From: Paenibacillus sp. DCT19 | GTDB lineage: Bacteria > Bacillota > Bacilli > Paenibacillales > Paenibacillaceae | Reading direction: 5' to 3' | NCBI RefSeq assembly: GCF_003268635.1 | Contig: NZ_CP029639.1 | Location: forward strand, 6,306,001 to 6,370,000 | DNA: 64,000 nt | In this document: positions 26,030-34,615 of the stretch, piece by piece | How the letters are laid out: every line of letters begins with the position of its first letter | How positions within the stretch are numbered: the stretch's first letter is position 1 | Translations under genes and position numbers: made by a program | Notes under the pieces: model-generated | What the model was told of the DNA's origin: nothing | Database searches by the model: none | What the model saw: only the letters and a program-made list of their open reading frames with translations

Positions 26030-26923
26030 TCAAAAAAACTTCAAACGATTAAACTGATTCACCTGATTCAGAAATTCTTGAATAAAGGCTTCGCTGGCTA
26101 CCGTTTGCTTCTTACGAGAATGTAGCCAGAACAACTGCACTTCTGGATCCTCCTTCACAGGAATCGGGATGATCTGACCGGTCTTGACGTATGGATCGGT
26201 TTTCAGAGATACATCCAGATAGAAACAGGTTGCAATCCCTTCAGCAATGACCAATTTGGCTGCTTCAGTACGATTGGAGAGGAACAACTCCTTGGGCGTT
26301 CCGTATCTCTTCAACTCTTTTCGCATATGCTCGGACGAAGCAACTACTGGATATTGCACGATATCATGAAAGGACACCTTATCCTTGGAGGCCAGCGGTG
26401 AGCTCGCACCAACACATGCCAGTATTTTGCATACCATGAATGGGTGCGCATGAAGGTTTTTGAACTCATAATCGCCAGGAATACCAACTAATCCAATATC
26501 CAGCTTTCCCTGAATGACCCCCTCTTCAATCTCTCCCGAATGCCCTTCATGAATAACCAAATCTACATTGGGATACTTGGTTTTAACCGCAGACAAAGTC
26601 TTAGGCAGAAAACTCGTGCAGATTCCAGAGATCGCCCCAATGGTGAGCGTGCCCTCAACCAATGAGCCATGATTACGCGAGGTGTTCTTCAAAATTTCCA
26701 CCTGATTCATAATCTCCTGAGCTTGTTCAATAATGCTGCGGCCGATCTCGGTTGTTTCCGTACCAGCTCTGGTGCGGTGAAAAATAACGGCATCCAGTTC
26801 CTTCTCAAGCGAAGAAATAGCATAGCTGATGTTCGGCTGAGAGACGTGTAGCTTATCGGCAGCTACCGTGATGGAACCGCAATTAGCAACCTCAATGATG
26901 TATTTTAATTGTTCCAGACGCAC
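26030..26923 (-). CDS. LysR-family transcriptional regulator
   Basis: The protein of about 297 residues has an N-terminal winged helix-turn-helix (LEQLKYIIEVANCGSITVAADKLHVSQPNIS, given here in two parts: LEQLKYIIEVANCGS and ITVAADKLHVSQPNIS) and a C-terminal LysR substrate-binding domain. I choose GTG at 26923, because TTGGAGGGG lies five bases before it and MRLEQLKYI is the normal LysR beginning. It is transcribed away from the ssu-type operon, the usual geometry for a LysR activator of the neighbouring genes. By position it may sense sulfur status, like CysL or CbL, but the ligand is not shown. Confidence 0.88.
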   Translation of the reverse strand: MRLEQLKYIIEVANCGSITVAADKLHVSQPNISYAISSLEKELDAVIFHRTRAGTETTEIGRSIIEQAQEIMNQVEILKNTSRNHGSLVEGTLTIGAISGICTSFLPKTLSAVKTKYPNVDLVIHEGHSGEIEEGVIQGKLDIGLVGIPGDYEFKNLHAHPFMVCKILACVGASSPLASKDKVSFHDIVQYPVVASSEHMRKELKRYGTPKELFLSNRTEAAKLVIAEGIATCFYLDVSLKTDPYVKTGQIIPIPVKEDPEVQLFWLHSRKKQTVASEAFIQEFLNQVNQFNRLKFF

Positions 26924-26954
26924 GGGCACCCCTCCAAGTGTGATAAATGTCACT

Positions 26955-26966
26955 TATGCAAGCATA
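26955..26966. promoter_or_regulatory. Possible LysR-binding palindrome
   Basis: TATGCAAGCATA has perfect 5-bp arms (TATGC/GCATA) in the 122-base space between the lysR and ssuB-like genes. LysR proteins bind such dyads at divergent promoters. Assignment is by position only. Confidence 0.45.
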
Positions 26967-27045
26967 GATATTTCGTATTTTACATCATACTGCTTTATAT
27001 GTGTTAATAAGATTAACTTTTTAACCAACTAAACTCATCGGAGAA

Positions 27046-27840
27046 ATGAAGGTGATGCTCGTGTCATTAACGGGAGCCCTGGACATCCAGAATGTCAGCA
27101 AATCGTATATTCACGAAGGACAACCCAAGCTTGTCCTATCTCATATCAACGTCCATGTTGAACCTGGTGAATTCATCACGGTCATTGGACCAAGTGGCTG
27201 TGGCAAAAGCACACTGCTCAAAATTGTAGCTGGCCTGGAATCTAGTGATACCGGAACATTGCTGCTAAGCGGAGAACCAATCACAGGACCGAGCCAGAAT
27301 AAAGGCGTTATCTTTCAGGAACATCGGCTGTTTCCCTGGCAAACTGTAGAACAGAATATTGCTGCTGATCTATCTCTCAACAAAGCGGATGTACGGCAAA
27401 AGGTGAATGCCATGATTGAACTGGTTCGCCTCCAAGGCTTCGAAAGAGCCTACCCTAAGCAGATTTCAGGTGGAATGGCTCAACGTGTAGCGATAGCCCG
27501 AACACTGTTACGTAATCCGCAGGTTCTATTGCTAGATGAGCCGTTCGGTGCACTGGATGCCTTTACTCGAACACACATGCAGGAGGCATTGCTTGATATC
27601 TGGCAACTCAATCAGACCACAATGCTGCTCGTCACACATGATATCGATGAAGCCGTATTCCTATCCAACCGCATTGTGGTTATGGATGCACAGCCTGGAA
27701 GAATCAAGCATATTTTGCCCGTCGATCTGCCCTATCCTAGAAATCGACTTAGCTCCTCATTTCAAGAGCTACGCACCTTGGTGCTGAGAGCACTTGAGCA
27801 TAATCCGGGCAACAGTAAGGAGGCTAGCTGGGAGATATGA
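27046..27840 (+). CDS. ssuB: ABC transporter ATPase, SsuB/TauB type
   Basis: The 264-residue ATPase has Walker [10 protein letters not shown], the [18 protein letters not shown]-loop typical of nitrate/sulfonate/taurine importers, the signature [12 protein letters not shown] and Walker [13 protein letters not shown]. Starts at 27046 (ATG), 27055 (ATG) and 27061 (GTG) are possible; the AAGGTG at 27050 would serve the last. Its stop overlaps the permease start (ATATGA), so the two are coupled. It powers import of an organic sulfur compound, most likely an alkanesulfonate or related molecule. Confidence 0.87.
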   Translation: MKVMLVSLTGALDIQNVSKSYIHEGQPKLVLSHINVHVEPGEFITVIGPSGCGKSTLLKIVAGLESSDTGTLLLSGEPITGPSQNKGVIFQEHRLFPWQTVEQNIAADLSLNKADVRQKVNAMIELVRLQGFERAYPKQISGGMAQRVAIARTLLRNPQVLLLDEPFGALDAFTRTHMQEALLDIWQLNQTTMLLVTHDIDEAVFLSNRIVVMDAQPGRIKHILPVDLPYPRNRLSSSFQELRTLVLRALEHNPGNSKEASWEI

Positions 27841-28618
27841 ATACCAACAAGTCATCGCGCAAACAGGTTATTCTGTTCCGCAGCATCGTTCTACCTGTAC
27901 TCATTCTGGCCTTCTGGCAACTGTCTTCCCAACTGGGCTGGGTATCGGAACACCTCTTTCCCTCACCCTGGTCCATTGCTAAGGACTTTGTGGACTTACT
28001 CTTATCCGGAGAACTGCTGCACCATCTAAGAGTTAGTATTGTTCGCGCCGCACTAGGCTTTCTGATTGGAGGATCACTTGGTCTGGGACTTGGGCTATTC
28101 GTTGGATTATTCCGACGCGCTGAGGAGTATCTTGACCCGACGATCCAAATGCTACGGACGGTTCCACTGCTTGCCATCACACCACTGTTTATTCTGTGGT
28201 TTGGCTTCGGTGAACTATCCAAAGTGCTGCTGATTGCAATGGGGCCTTCTTCCCGCTCTATGTAAATACGTTTCTCGGTGTTCGTAATGTAGATTCCAAA
28301 TTATTCGATGTTGCGAAAGTGCTGGAGTTCAACCGGTACAGTCAGATTACCAAGCTGGTTCTGCCTTCTGCTCTTCCGCAGGTGTTGTTAGGACTTCGCC
28401 TTTCCCTTAGTACCGCATGGTTATGTCTTGTTGTAGCCGAGTTAATGGGGGCGGATGAAGGTGTCGGTTACCTCATTCAAGATGCAAGATCCTTCATGAG
28501 GACAGGCGTGGTCTTTGTAGGCATATTCATATTCGCAGCGGTCGGCAAGCTAACCGACTCTCTCGTTCGTCTGCTGGAAAGCAGACTACTAGGCTGGAGA
28601 GACAGCTACAAAGGCTGA
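27837..28618 (+). pseudogene. ssuC: Frameshifted ABC transporter permease, SsuC type
   Basis: The first frame (27837-28265) encodes the N-terminal half with membrane helices and LLIAMGP. The rest, AFFPLYVNTFLGVRNVDSKLF through to the C-terminus at 28618, lies in another frame. One extra G in GGGG at 28241-28244 joins them into a 261-residue SsuC-like permease with the family EAA loop (KVLEFNRYSQITKLVLPSALP, given as KVLEFNRYSQ and ITKLVLPSALP). The gene is complete apart from that base. If the frameshift is real, the sulfonate importer is inactive. Confidence 0.87.
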
Positions 28619-28728
28619 TCAAGCTCAGTAATTCTCATATCGTCATTCGTTAATACAACTTGAATCCAAAGTTATAACTGCACTATCAAACGAACAAACT
28701 TAATCTTCTGATCAAAGGTGGTTACTTT

Positions 28729-29943
28729 ATGACATCCCATGTACAGCCATTTCAATTTCCTAAACGTGTCCCAGATGCCCCTCCCGTTGGGGCGGCACAA
28801 GCTTCAACTCGTTCAGACGTCATTCCGCTTTCCTATGGTACCCCTTCCTCAGAAGCTTTTCCTTATGCTGAGCTGCAAGCTGCAGCCACGGCAGCTATCC
28901 TTCAGGAAGGGCAAGATGCGCTTCAATACGCTGGCTCTCTTGGCCCTACCCGCGTTCAACAATGGATTACTGAACGTGCTGCTCTACGCTCGATCCATGC
29001 CGGGCAGGGACAGGTTCTCGTTACCTATGGCTCCCAGCAGGCCATTGATTTCGCAGCCAGAGCATTGCTTGAGCCGGGCGATCATGTTTGGGTAGAAGCC
29101 CCGACCTATTTCGGTGCAGTCAGCACCTTCAAGACAGCCGAGGCTGTCATCACCTCCTTCCCACTGGATGAAGACGGAATTCAAGTGGATCAGGTAGAAG
29201 CTGCTCTGCAAGAAGCAGTACAACAGGGGAAGCCATTGCCTAAATTACTCTACTGCATGCCCAACTTCCATAACCCGGGAGGTGTGAGCTTGTCCATTGA
29301 GCGTCGGGAGCACTTGGCTCGACTAGCATATGAATACAATTTCTTCATTCTTGAGGATGACGCATATGCTGAACTCGTGTACGAAGGGCAACACCTGCCA
29401 ACGATCTACAGCTTTGGCCCGGAACGGGTTATCTATCTAAGCTCCTTCTCCAAAATCATCGCACCAGGTATACGGTTGGGCTGGGCCATCGGCTCCCCCA
29501 CGGTTATTCGTCACATGAATTCATTTTTCCAAGGAAGCAAGGCCAGCGTCTTCTCCCAAGAGATCGTTGCCCAATTGTTCAACCACCTGCCCTTCAATGA
29601 ACATCTCGATCAACTGATTACACGTTACCGTGCCAGTCGCGATGTCATGGTCACGACACTACGCGAGCAATTCGGTGATGAAGTGCAATTCCAGGTCCCA
29701 GACGGAGGCTTCTTCATTTGGTTGACCTTTCCGACGAATGTACGCACATCGGAATTCGTAAAGAATGCCGCAGACCTGGGTGTCAGCTTCCTGCCAGGCA
29801 GTCAGTTCTTCGTCACACCTGAAGGCGAGCAGCACGCAAGACTTTCCTTCAGTTACTGCAACGCAGAAGATATCCAACAAGGCGTAATCCGGTTTGCTGA
29901 AGCTTATCGGAATTACAAGAATCGTACACAACAACATTATTAA
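28729..29943 (+). CDS. PLP-dependent aminotransferase (class I/II, MocR-like catalytic domain without HTH)
   Basis: The 404-residue enzyme is a fold-type I aminotransferase of the 2-aminoadipate/valine-pyruvate transaminase group. It has GSQQAIDFAARALLEPGDHVW, the PNFHNPGG motif, ILEDDAYAEL with the PLP-binding Asp, and the Lys in SSFSKIIAPGIRLGW. AAAGGTGG precedes the ATG at 28729. It lies between importer and monooxygenase genes, so it may process an amino-containing sulfur compound or its product. The exact substrate cannot be read from sequence. Confidence 0.82.
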   Translation: MTSHVQPFQFPKRVPDAPPVGAAQASTRSDVIPLSYGTPSSEAFPYAELQAAATAAILQEGQDALQYAGSLGPTRVQQWITERAALRSIHAGQGQVLVTYGSQQAIDFAARALLEPGDHVWVEAPTYFGAVSTFKTAEAVITSFPLDEDGIQVDQVEAALQEAVQQGKPLPKLLYCMPNFHNPGGVSLSIERREHLARLAYEYNFFILEDDAYAELVYEGQHLPTIYSFGPERVIYLSSFSKIIAPGIRLGWAIGSPTVIRHMNSFFQGSKASVFSQEIVAQLFNHLPFNEHLDQLITRYRASRDVMVTTLREQFGDEVQFQVPDGGFFIWLTFPTNVRTSEFVKNAADLGVSFLPGSQFFVTPEGEQHARLSFSYCNAEDIQQGVIRFAEAYRNYKNRTQQHY

Positions 29944-29963
29944 TGAAAACGGAAGTGAAACTG

Positions 29964-31283
29964 ATGGCAAAACGGACAAGACAGATGAGACTAGGCGCTT
30001 TTCTATTTGATTACGGGCATCACTATGCGGCATGGCGGCACCCTGAATCGACAACTTCAAAGGCGATTGATCTGGAATTCTATCGCCAATCGGCCCAGGT
30101 AGCTGAACAAGGTAAATTCGACATGGTATTTCTCGCGGATAGCGGTTCTCTGCCCAGCATTGCCGATCTAGAGTCTAATGTTAGCTTCATCTATCCGGAA
30201 GCTGTTACTTTACTGGGGGCATTAGCCAGTGTAACTGGTAAAATCGGACTGGCTGGAACGGCTTCTACCACCTTCAATGAGCCTTATAGTCTGGCAAGGA
30301 GATTCGCAACACTGGATCATCTGAGCAATGGACGAGCTGGCTGGAATGTCGTGACCTCCACCAAGGAAAGCGAGGCACGAAACTTTAATGCTGACCATCT
30401 GCCAGAACACAGGCAACGTTATGAACGAGCTTCTGAATTCCTTGAAGTGGTCAAGGGTCTGTGGGACTGTTGGCAGGACGATGCCGTTGTAATGGAGCGA
30501 GAACAAGGGCGCTACGCAGACCCGGATCGTGTTCATCGACTAAACCACACCGGTTCCCATTTCCGAGTGGATGGGCCACTGAACATGCCGCGTTCCCCTC
30601 AAGGCAGACCTGTCATCATTGAAGCAGGCACCTCCCCTGCTGGACAACAGCTCGCTGCCAAAACAGCAGATGTTGTATTTACGGCTTGTGATAACAAGGA
30701 AGAGGCGATCACCTTCTACCAGCAACTGAAGAGCCAGCTTCCAGTGCACGGACGACATGCCGATGAAATTAAGGTGATGCCTGGTCTTATGGCGTTTATT
30801 GGCGCTACGGAGGAAGAGGCACTTGAGAAGGAACGGCAGTTTAATGAATTGGTTCAGCCTACTGTAGGTGCAAGTTATTTATCTAAACTGCTCAATTATG
30901 ACCTCTCCAACCATCCTATAGATGGGCCATTACCTGATATCCCCAAGCAGGGCAGTACCAGCAGAGCTGTGATGATTATTGAGCGAGCGCAGCAATCCAA
31001 GATGACCATTCGGGAGCTCGGCATGCATTATTCCGTAGCAAGAGGGCATCTGACCATTACGGGCACACCGGAGCAGGTTGCAAGCGTGATGGAGGAATGG
31101 TTTACCAGCGGAGCATGTGATGGTTTCAACATTATGCAACCACTATTGCCCCAAGGGCTGGAGGATTTCGTGAACCAGGTTGTGCCTTTATTGCAAGAGA
31201 AGGGTCTATTCCGCTCGGAGTATACAGGCAGCACGCTAAGGGAACATTTAGGACTTACGCGCCCCACCGGTCGCCAAACGTAA
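29964..31283 (+). CDS. FMN-dependent monooxygenase (NtaA/SnaA/DszA family)
   Basis: The 439-residue luciferase-like enzyme has RLGAFLFDYGHHYAAWRHP at the N-terminus, the NGRAGWNVVTS motif, and EAGTSPAGQQLAAKTADVVF, all family hallmarks. Members use reduced FMN to oxidise sulfur- or nitrogen-containing organics. Next to an Ssu-type importer, the likely job is release of sulfur from an imported organosulfur compound. I choose ATG 29964, with GGAAGTGA before it; an ATG at 29943 overlaps the preceding stop codon. A separate flavin reductase is not present nearby. Confidence 0.87.
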   Translation: MAKRTRQMRLGAFLFDYGHHYAAWRHPESTTSKAIDLEFYRQSAQVAEQGKFDMVFLADSGSLPSIADLESNVSFIYPEAVTLLGALASVTGKIGLAGTASTTFNEPYSLARRFATLDHLSNGRAGWNVVTSTKESEARNFNADHLPEHRQRYERASEFLEVVKGLWDCWQDDAVVMEREQGRYADPDRVHRLNHTGSHFRVDGPLNMPRSPQGRPVIIEAGTSPAGQQLAAKTADVVFTACDNKEEAITFYQQLKSQLPVHGRHADEIKVMPGLMAFIGATEEEALEKERQFNELVQPTVGASYLSKLLNYDLSNHPIDGPLPDIPKQGSTSRAVMIIERAQQSKMTIRELGMHYSVARGHLTITGTPEQVASVMEEWFTSGACDGFNIMQPLLPQGLEDFVNQVVPLLQEKGLFRSEYTGSTLREHLGLTRPTGRQT

Positions 31284-31328
31284 CGACCTGACAAGCAGGA
31301 CAAGCTTTTGACATACACCCTATAAAAA

Positions 31329-31366
31329 GTTGTTCAAAAAAAGTCCCTTTTTGAACACGTACTATA
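31329..31366. repeat. Minimal deletion derivative of repeat R2
   Basis: The sequence has the left end of R2 (GTTGTTCAAAAA), then AAGTCCC, then its right end (TTTTTGAACACGTACTATA) with the whole interior of about 140 bases missing. The result is a hairpin with perfect 9-bp arms GTTCAAAAA/TTTTTGAAC around AAGTCCC. It lies between the monooxygenase and binding-protein genes of the ssu operon and leaves the AGGAGG site at 31372 intact. Confidence 0.8.
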
Positions 31367-31384
31367 ACAACAGGAGGAACAACA

Positions 31385-32449
31385 ATGAGAATATGGAACA
31401 AAAGAGGCCTCATCAGTCTTACTCTAATTATGATGCTCGTTATTTTATCCGCTTGCGGGAATGCTGCCAGTAATTCAAACCAGAACCAGACCGAGAGTAC
31501 CACTTCCGAGAGCACATCTGGGACTTCCCAATCAAACGCTTCATCCAATGCAGATAAGTACAAAGATGTAACGGTGAATATTGATGCCAGCCAAATCGGG
31601 CCACTGTTAATCGCTAAGGAAAAGGGATTCTTTGAAGAAGAATTCGGAAAATATGGCGCATCGGTTGCATATCAAACACTGCAAAGCTCTTCTCAATTTC
31701 TTGAAGCCATCGCTTCAGACCGTCTGGATTTCGTTCGCATCGGTTATATCGGTACAATCACCGGACAAGCCGCCAAAGTGGGCTTCACTTCCATTAGTGA
31801 AGGAAGTAACGGCGGCGGCGATGGGATCATCGTTCCAAAAGATAGTGCCATCCAATCTATTGCAGATCTAAAAGGCAAAAAAGTAGGCGTAACGAAAGGA
31901 AGCAGTTCTTGGGGTCTGTTGCTTCGTGCACTCCAAAGCGCTGGACTGAGTGCTTCCGACGTGGAGCAGATTAATCTACAGCCAGATGAAGCACAGCCTG
32001 CATTCCAGAGCGGAAAAATTGATGCATGGGTCATCTGGGAGCCCTTCCGCAGTTCACAGATTAATACTCAGGGTGCAAAACTCATCGCTGAAGGCAAAAG
32101 CATCAATGCGTTCAATCCAGCCTACAACATTGTCCGCACCAAGTTCGCTGAGCAATATCCGGAGCTGGTTGTAGCTTATCTGAAGGCATACGAACGCGCA
32201 CTTGAATGGCAAAATAGCCATTTGGATGAAGCCATCACCTTGCTGGCTGGTCTGAAGAATCTGGACGAAGAGACGGTGCGTGTCTCATTGGAAAACAATG
32301 TAGCCACCAACAATCCCATCTCGGACGAAGCTACCAAAAATCAGCAAGAAGTAGCCGATATTCTGTATGATCTGGGAGAACTGAAAGAAAAACTAGATGT
32401 GTCCCAGGTCGTCGACAATACGTTCATCGAGCAAGCTCTGGCAAAATAA
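31385..32449 (+). CDS. ssuA: Sulfonate-type substrate-binding lipoprotein (SsuA-like)
   Basis: The 354-residue protein has a lipoprotein signal peptide ending VILSAC, a Ser/Thr/Asn-rich linker to about residue 55, then an NMT1/SsuA-like domain: IDASQIGPLLIAKEKGFFEEEF, DRLDFVRIGYIGTI, GKKVGVTKGSSSWGLL and DAWVIWEPF. It should bind an aliphatic sulfonate or similar compound outside the cell and deliver it to the permease. It is the last gene of the operon, unusually placed after the enzymes and behind a mini-R2 hairpin. Confidence 0.9.
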   Translation: MRIWNKRGLISLTLIMMLVILSACGNAASNSNQNQTESTTSESTSGTSQSNASSNADKYKDVTVNIDASQIGPLLIAKEKGFFEEEFGKYGASVAYQTLQSSSQFLEAIASDRLDFVRIGYIGTITGQAAKVGFTSISEGSNGGGDGIIVPKDSAIQSIADLKGKKVGVTKGSSSWGLLLRALQSAGLSASDVEQINLQPDEAQPAFQSGKIDAWVIWEPFRSSQINTQGAKLIAEGKSINAFNPAYNIVRTKFAEQYPELVVAYLKAYERALEWQNSHLDEAITLLAGLKNLDEETVRVSLENNVATNNPISDEATKNQQEVADILYDLGELKEKLDVSQVVDNTFIEQALAK

Positions 32450-32591
32450 TACGCTGTATATTTCTGTAGGTTACATGAGTCCATTTTTAACTTATATAGC
32501 CGAATATAACAGGGACTCCCAACCTACTCACGTATCCTACGAAGGATCGCTGTCCGCAGCATATCTTACAAAGATCATGCTCATAAGAACT

Positions 32592-32631
32592 AAACAAGCT
32601 ACCTCGCCATGAACTGCGGGGTAGCTTGTTT
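32592..32631. terminator. Bidirectional terminator between ssuA and pectate lyase genes
   Basis: AAACAAGCTACC pairs perfectly with GGTAGCTTGTTT, with CGC/GCG inside. A- and T-rich arms give usable U-tails in both directions for the converging genes. Confidence 0.8.
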
Positions 32632-32654
32632 GCTGATCAGCATATGATTGAAGC

Positions 32655-34082
32655 TTAATAACTTGTCTTCAGCCAATTATCCTTGGACCAGGTGAGCTTG
32701 CCTGCACCTGCGCCGTTCGAGGCCGTGAGACGTGCATTCAGTGTGGAAGGATCATCTACCTGATAACTGTATGGAAGAGCTGAGAAGCCGTTCCAGGAGA
32801 ATGGTTTCACTACAGCTGGAATTGGCGCGAGTGGACTGTCAGAAGTATCACTGCCGCCACGGAACGAGCTTCCATCCAGCGAATAGATCGTATCCGTTAC
32901 ACGGATTTTGCCCGTATACGTTGCATCTGCTGGATTAGTTTGATTATTACGAACCGGGAACTGTACATCCTTGATTACCGATTTCTCAACGAGAACGGCT
33001 CCGCTCTCTGTCGAGATGGCACCATTGCTGATGATATCAAATTTATATCCTTTAGATGCAATGGCAGTTGCCATGGCAGACGTAATTTTGGCTTTGGCAG
33101 CCCGCGCTGCTGTGGCATCCATGACAATGTTATAGGCATGTGCATTGCCTCCGCGCAGACGCGGCATCCGATCCTGAATATCCTTGTACAAATTATGATG
33201 CAGCGTCATGGACAGATTGGCGTTCGCGGATTCAAGGCTCGTTGAACCAACCAGATGTCCCTTTTTCTGTGGTCCGGAGACGGCGATAATGTCCGCTTTA
33301 CTGAGACCCACCGCACTGCTGCGCAGGTAGTTGTACATCGGATAGGAAGCTTTATTGGCTTCCAGCTCATTGATCTGCTGCGTAACCCAACTGTTTGCGC
33401 TGCCGCCATCGCCCTTGAAGGTAGACCAGGAGATGGTCACGCCGCTGGTTCCTTTTTTCGAATCAACGAGTCCGTCATAGGCTTTATTGAATGTACAGTG
33501 ATCAATCCACACACCGCTGCTCTCCTCCAGGGTGATGTAATCCCAGTCGTTCTTATCGTAGTCACCCTTGGTGGATTCATCCCACTCCCAGAGCTCGTCA
33601 AATTCGAGGTTACGGATAATGACGTTGGAGCTTCGTTTCACGCTAATGGCAGCATGTTTGATCTTGGAACCGTTGGCGGAGAAAATAGTGAGTCCGTTAA
33701 AACCGTCAATCGTAAGCTTACTTACGCCAGTCTGTTTCAATACAGGGTGCGTTAAGGCATCATTGTGTTTGGCAAAAGGTGACGTCTGTGCTGCACTCGG
33801 AATCTCGTTCCACCCTAAATTCAGATCATTCATAATCTCTACCACTTTGACGCCGGAGTTCTTCTTCAGCGCTAGCGCAAGGTCAGTCGCATTGTATACC
33901 TTCTTATACGTGGACGTGTTCGACTCACTGATGATACCACCGCCCGTGTTACCTTGGGAGAATCCCGTGAGATTGTAGTCTGCATTCCCCGCTGCCTGCA
34001 CACTCGCAGGACCCGACATTAGTGTGAGCCCCAACGTTACAGCCAAGGCTGCACTGCACCAGCTTCTTAATTTTGTTTTCAT
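32655..34082 (-). CDS. Secreted pectate lyase (polysaccharide lyase family 1)
   Basis: The 475-residue protein has a signal peptide ending SVQAA, then a right-handed parallel beta-helix of PL1. Visible landmarks are the WIDHCTFN motif, DGLVDSKKGTSGVTISW, and the catalytic-site region HHNLYKDIQDRMPRLRGG with the conserved Arg. It cuts polygalacturonate by beta-elimination outside the cell, using calcium. I use the ATG at 34082, about ten bases from GGAGG; two earlier ATGs overlap that site. A perfect cre consensus 90 bases upstream indicates carbon catabolite repression. Confidence 0.92.
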   Translation of the reverse strand: MKTKLRSWCSAALAVTLGLTLMSGPASVQAAGNADYNLTGFSQGNTGGGIISESNTSTYKKVYNATDLALALKKNSGVKVVEIMNDLNLGWNEIPSAAQTSPFAKHNDALTHPVLKQTGVSKLTIDGFNGLTIFSANGSKIKHAAISVKRSSNVIIRNLEFDELWEWDESTKGDYDKNDWDYITLEESSGVWIDHCTFNKAYDGLVDSKKGTSGVTISWSTFKGDGGSANSWVTQQINELEANKASYPMYNYLRSSAVGLSKADIIAVSGPQKKGHLVGSTSLESANANLSMTLHHNLYKDIQDRMPRLRGGNAHAYNIVMDATAARAAKAKITSAMATAIASKGYKFDIISNGAISTESGAVLVEKSVIKDVQFPVRNNQTNPADATYTGKIRVTDTIYSLDGSSFRGGSDTSDSPLAPIPAVVKPFSWNGFSALPYSYQVDDPSTLNARLTASNGAGAGKLTWSKDNWLKTSY

Positions 34083-34169
34083 CCCATTCATTCCTCCCAT
34101 TTCATAATTGATAAGGCTCGTCCCTCGCTGCCATACCGTGTCATGAAGGACATGTCCTCACTGTATATT

Positions 34170-34184
34170 TTGAAAGCGATTACA
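34170..34184. promoter_or_regulatory. CcpA-binding cre site before the pectate lyase gene
   Basis: TTGAAAGCGATTACA fits the cre consensus WTGNAANCGNWNNCW at every defined position. It lies 86 bases before the pectate lyase start, in the likely promoter. Confidence 0.7.
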
Positions 34185-34411
34185 ACAATAATCCTAATCT
34201 CACATCCATGTGGAAAAACCAAATGTGGTAAGAGGTTACACTGTAATCAACTATGAATCGTATGGGTTTAACTTGGTTTCAGGATGACTACATTTCCGAT
34301 ATATATAGTTAAGTCCTATTTCCTGTGATAAAGTGAGAGAGCAGCAGGCAATTCCACATTGTGGATAGAGTGTATTAATAGGACAAACAGCCGCTGACTT
34401 ATCTATAAGAG

Positions 34412-34590
34412 GTTGTTCAAAAAGTCCGCTTTTGATTACGAAGGATGCCCTGAGGCATCTCAGCATCGAATATGGGATTCAGCCGAAATGTCCGTTGCTC
34501 ACGTAGCTCCATCTACGCTCCGCTACTCCATTTCTAGCTTCATCCCATCTTCTCGGTACTGAAAACCACCCTTTTTGAACACGCACTATA
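34412..34590. repeat. Dispersed intergenic repeat R2, copy C (inverted)
   Basis: This is a full-length copy in the opposite orientation to copies A and B. Terminal inverted repeats are GTTCAAAAAG (34415-34424) and CTTTTTGAAC (34571-34580). Hairpins GATGCC-CTGA-GGCATC and CGTAG-CTCCAT-CTACG are present. It fills much of the gap 34083-34615, whose other content is the pectate lyase promoter region. Its right end reaches to within 26 bases of the next gene start and probably supplies or displaces that promoter. Confidence 0.92.
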
Positions 34591-34615
34591 AGTTACATAA
34601 AATGGAGTGAAGCAG

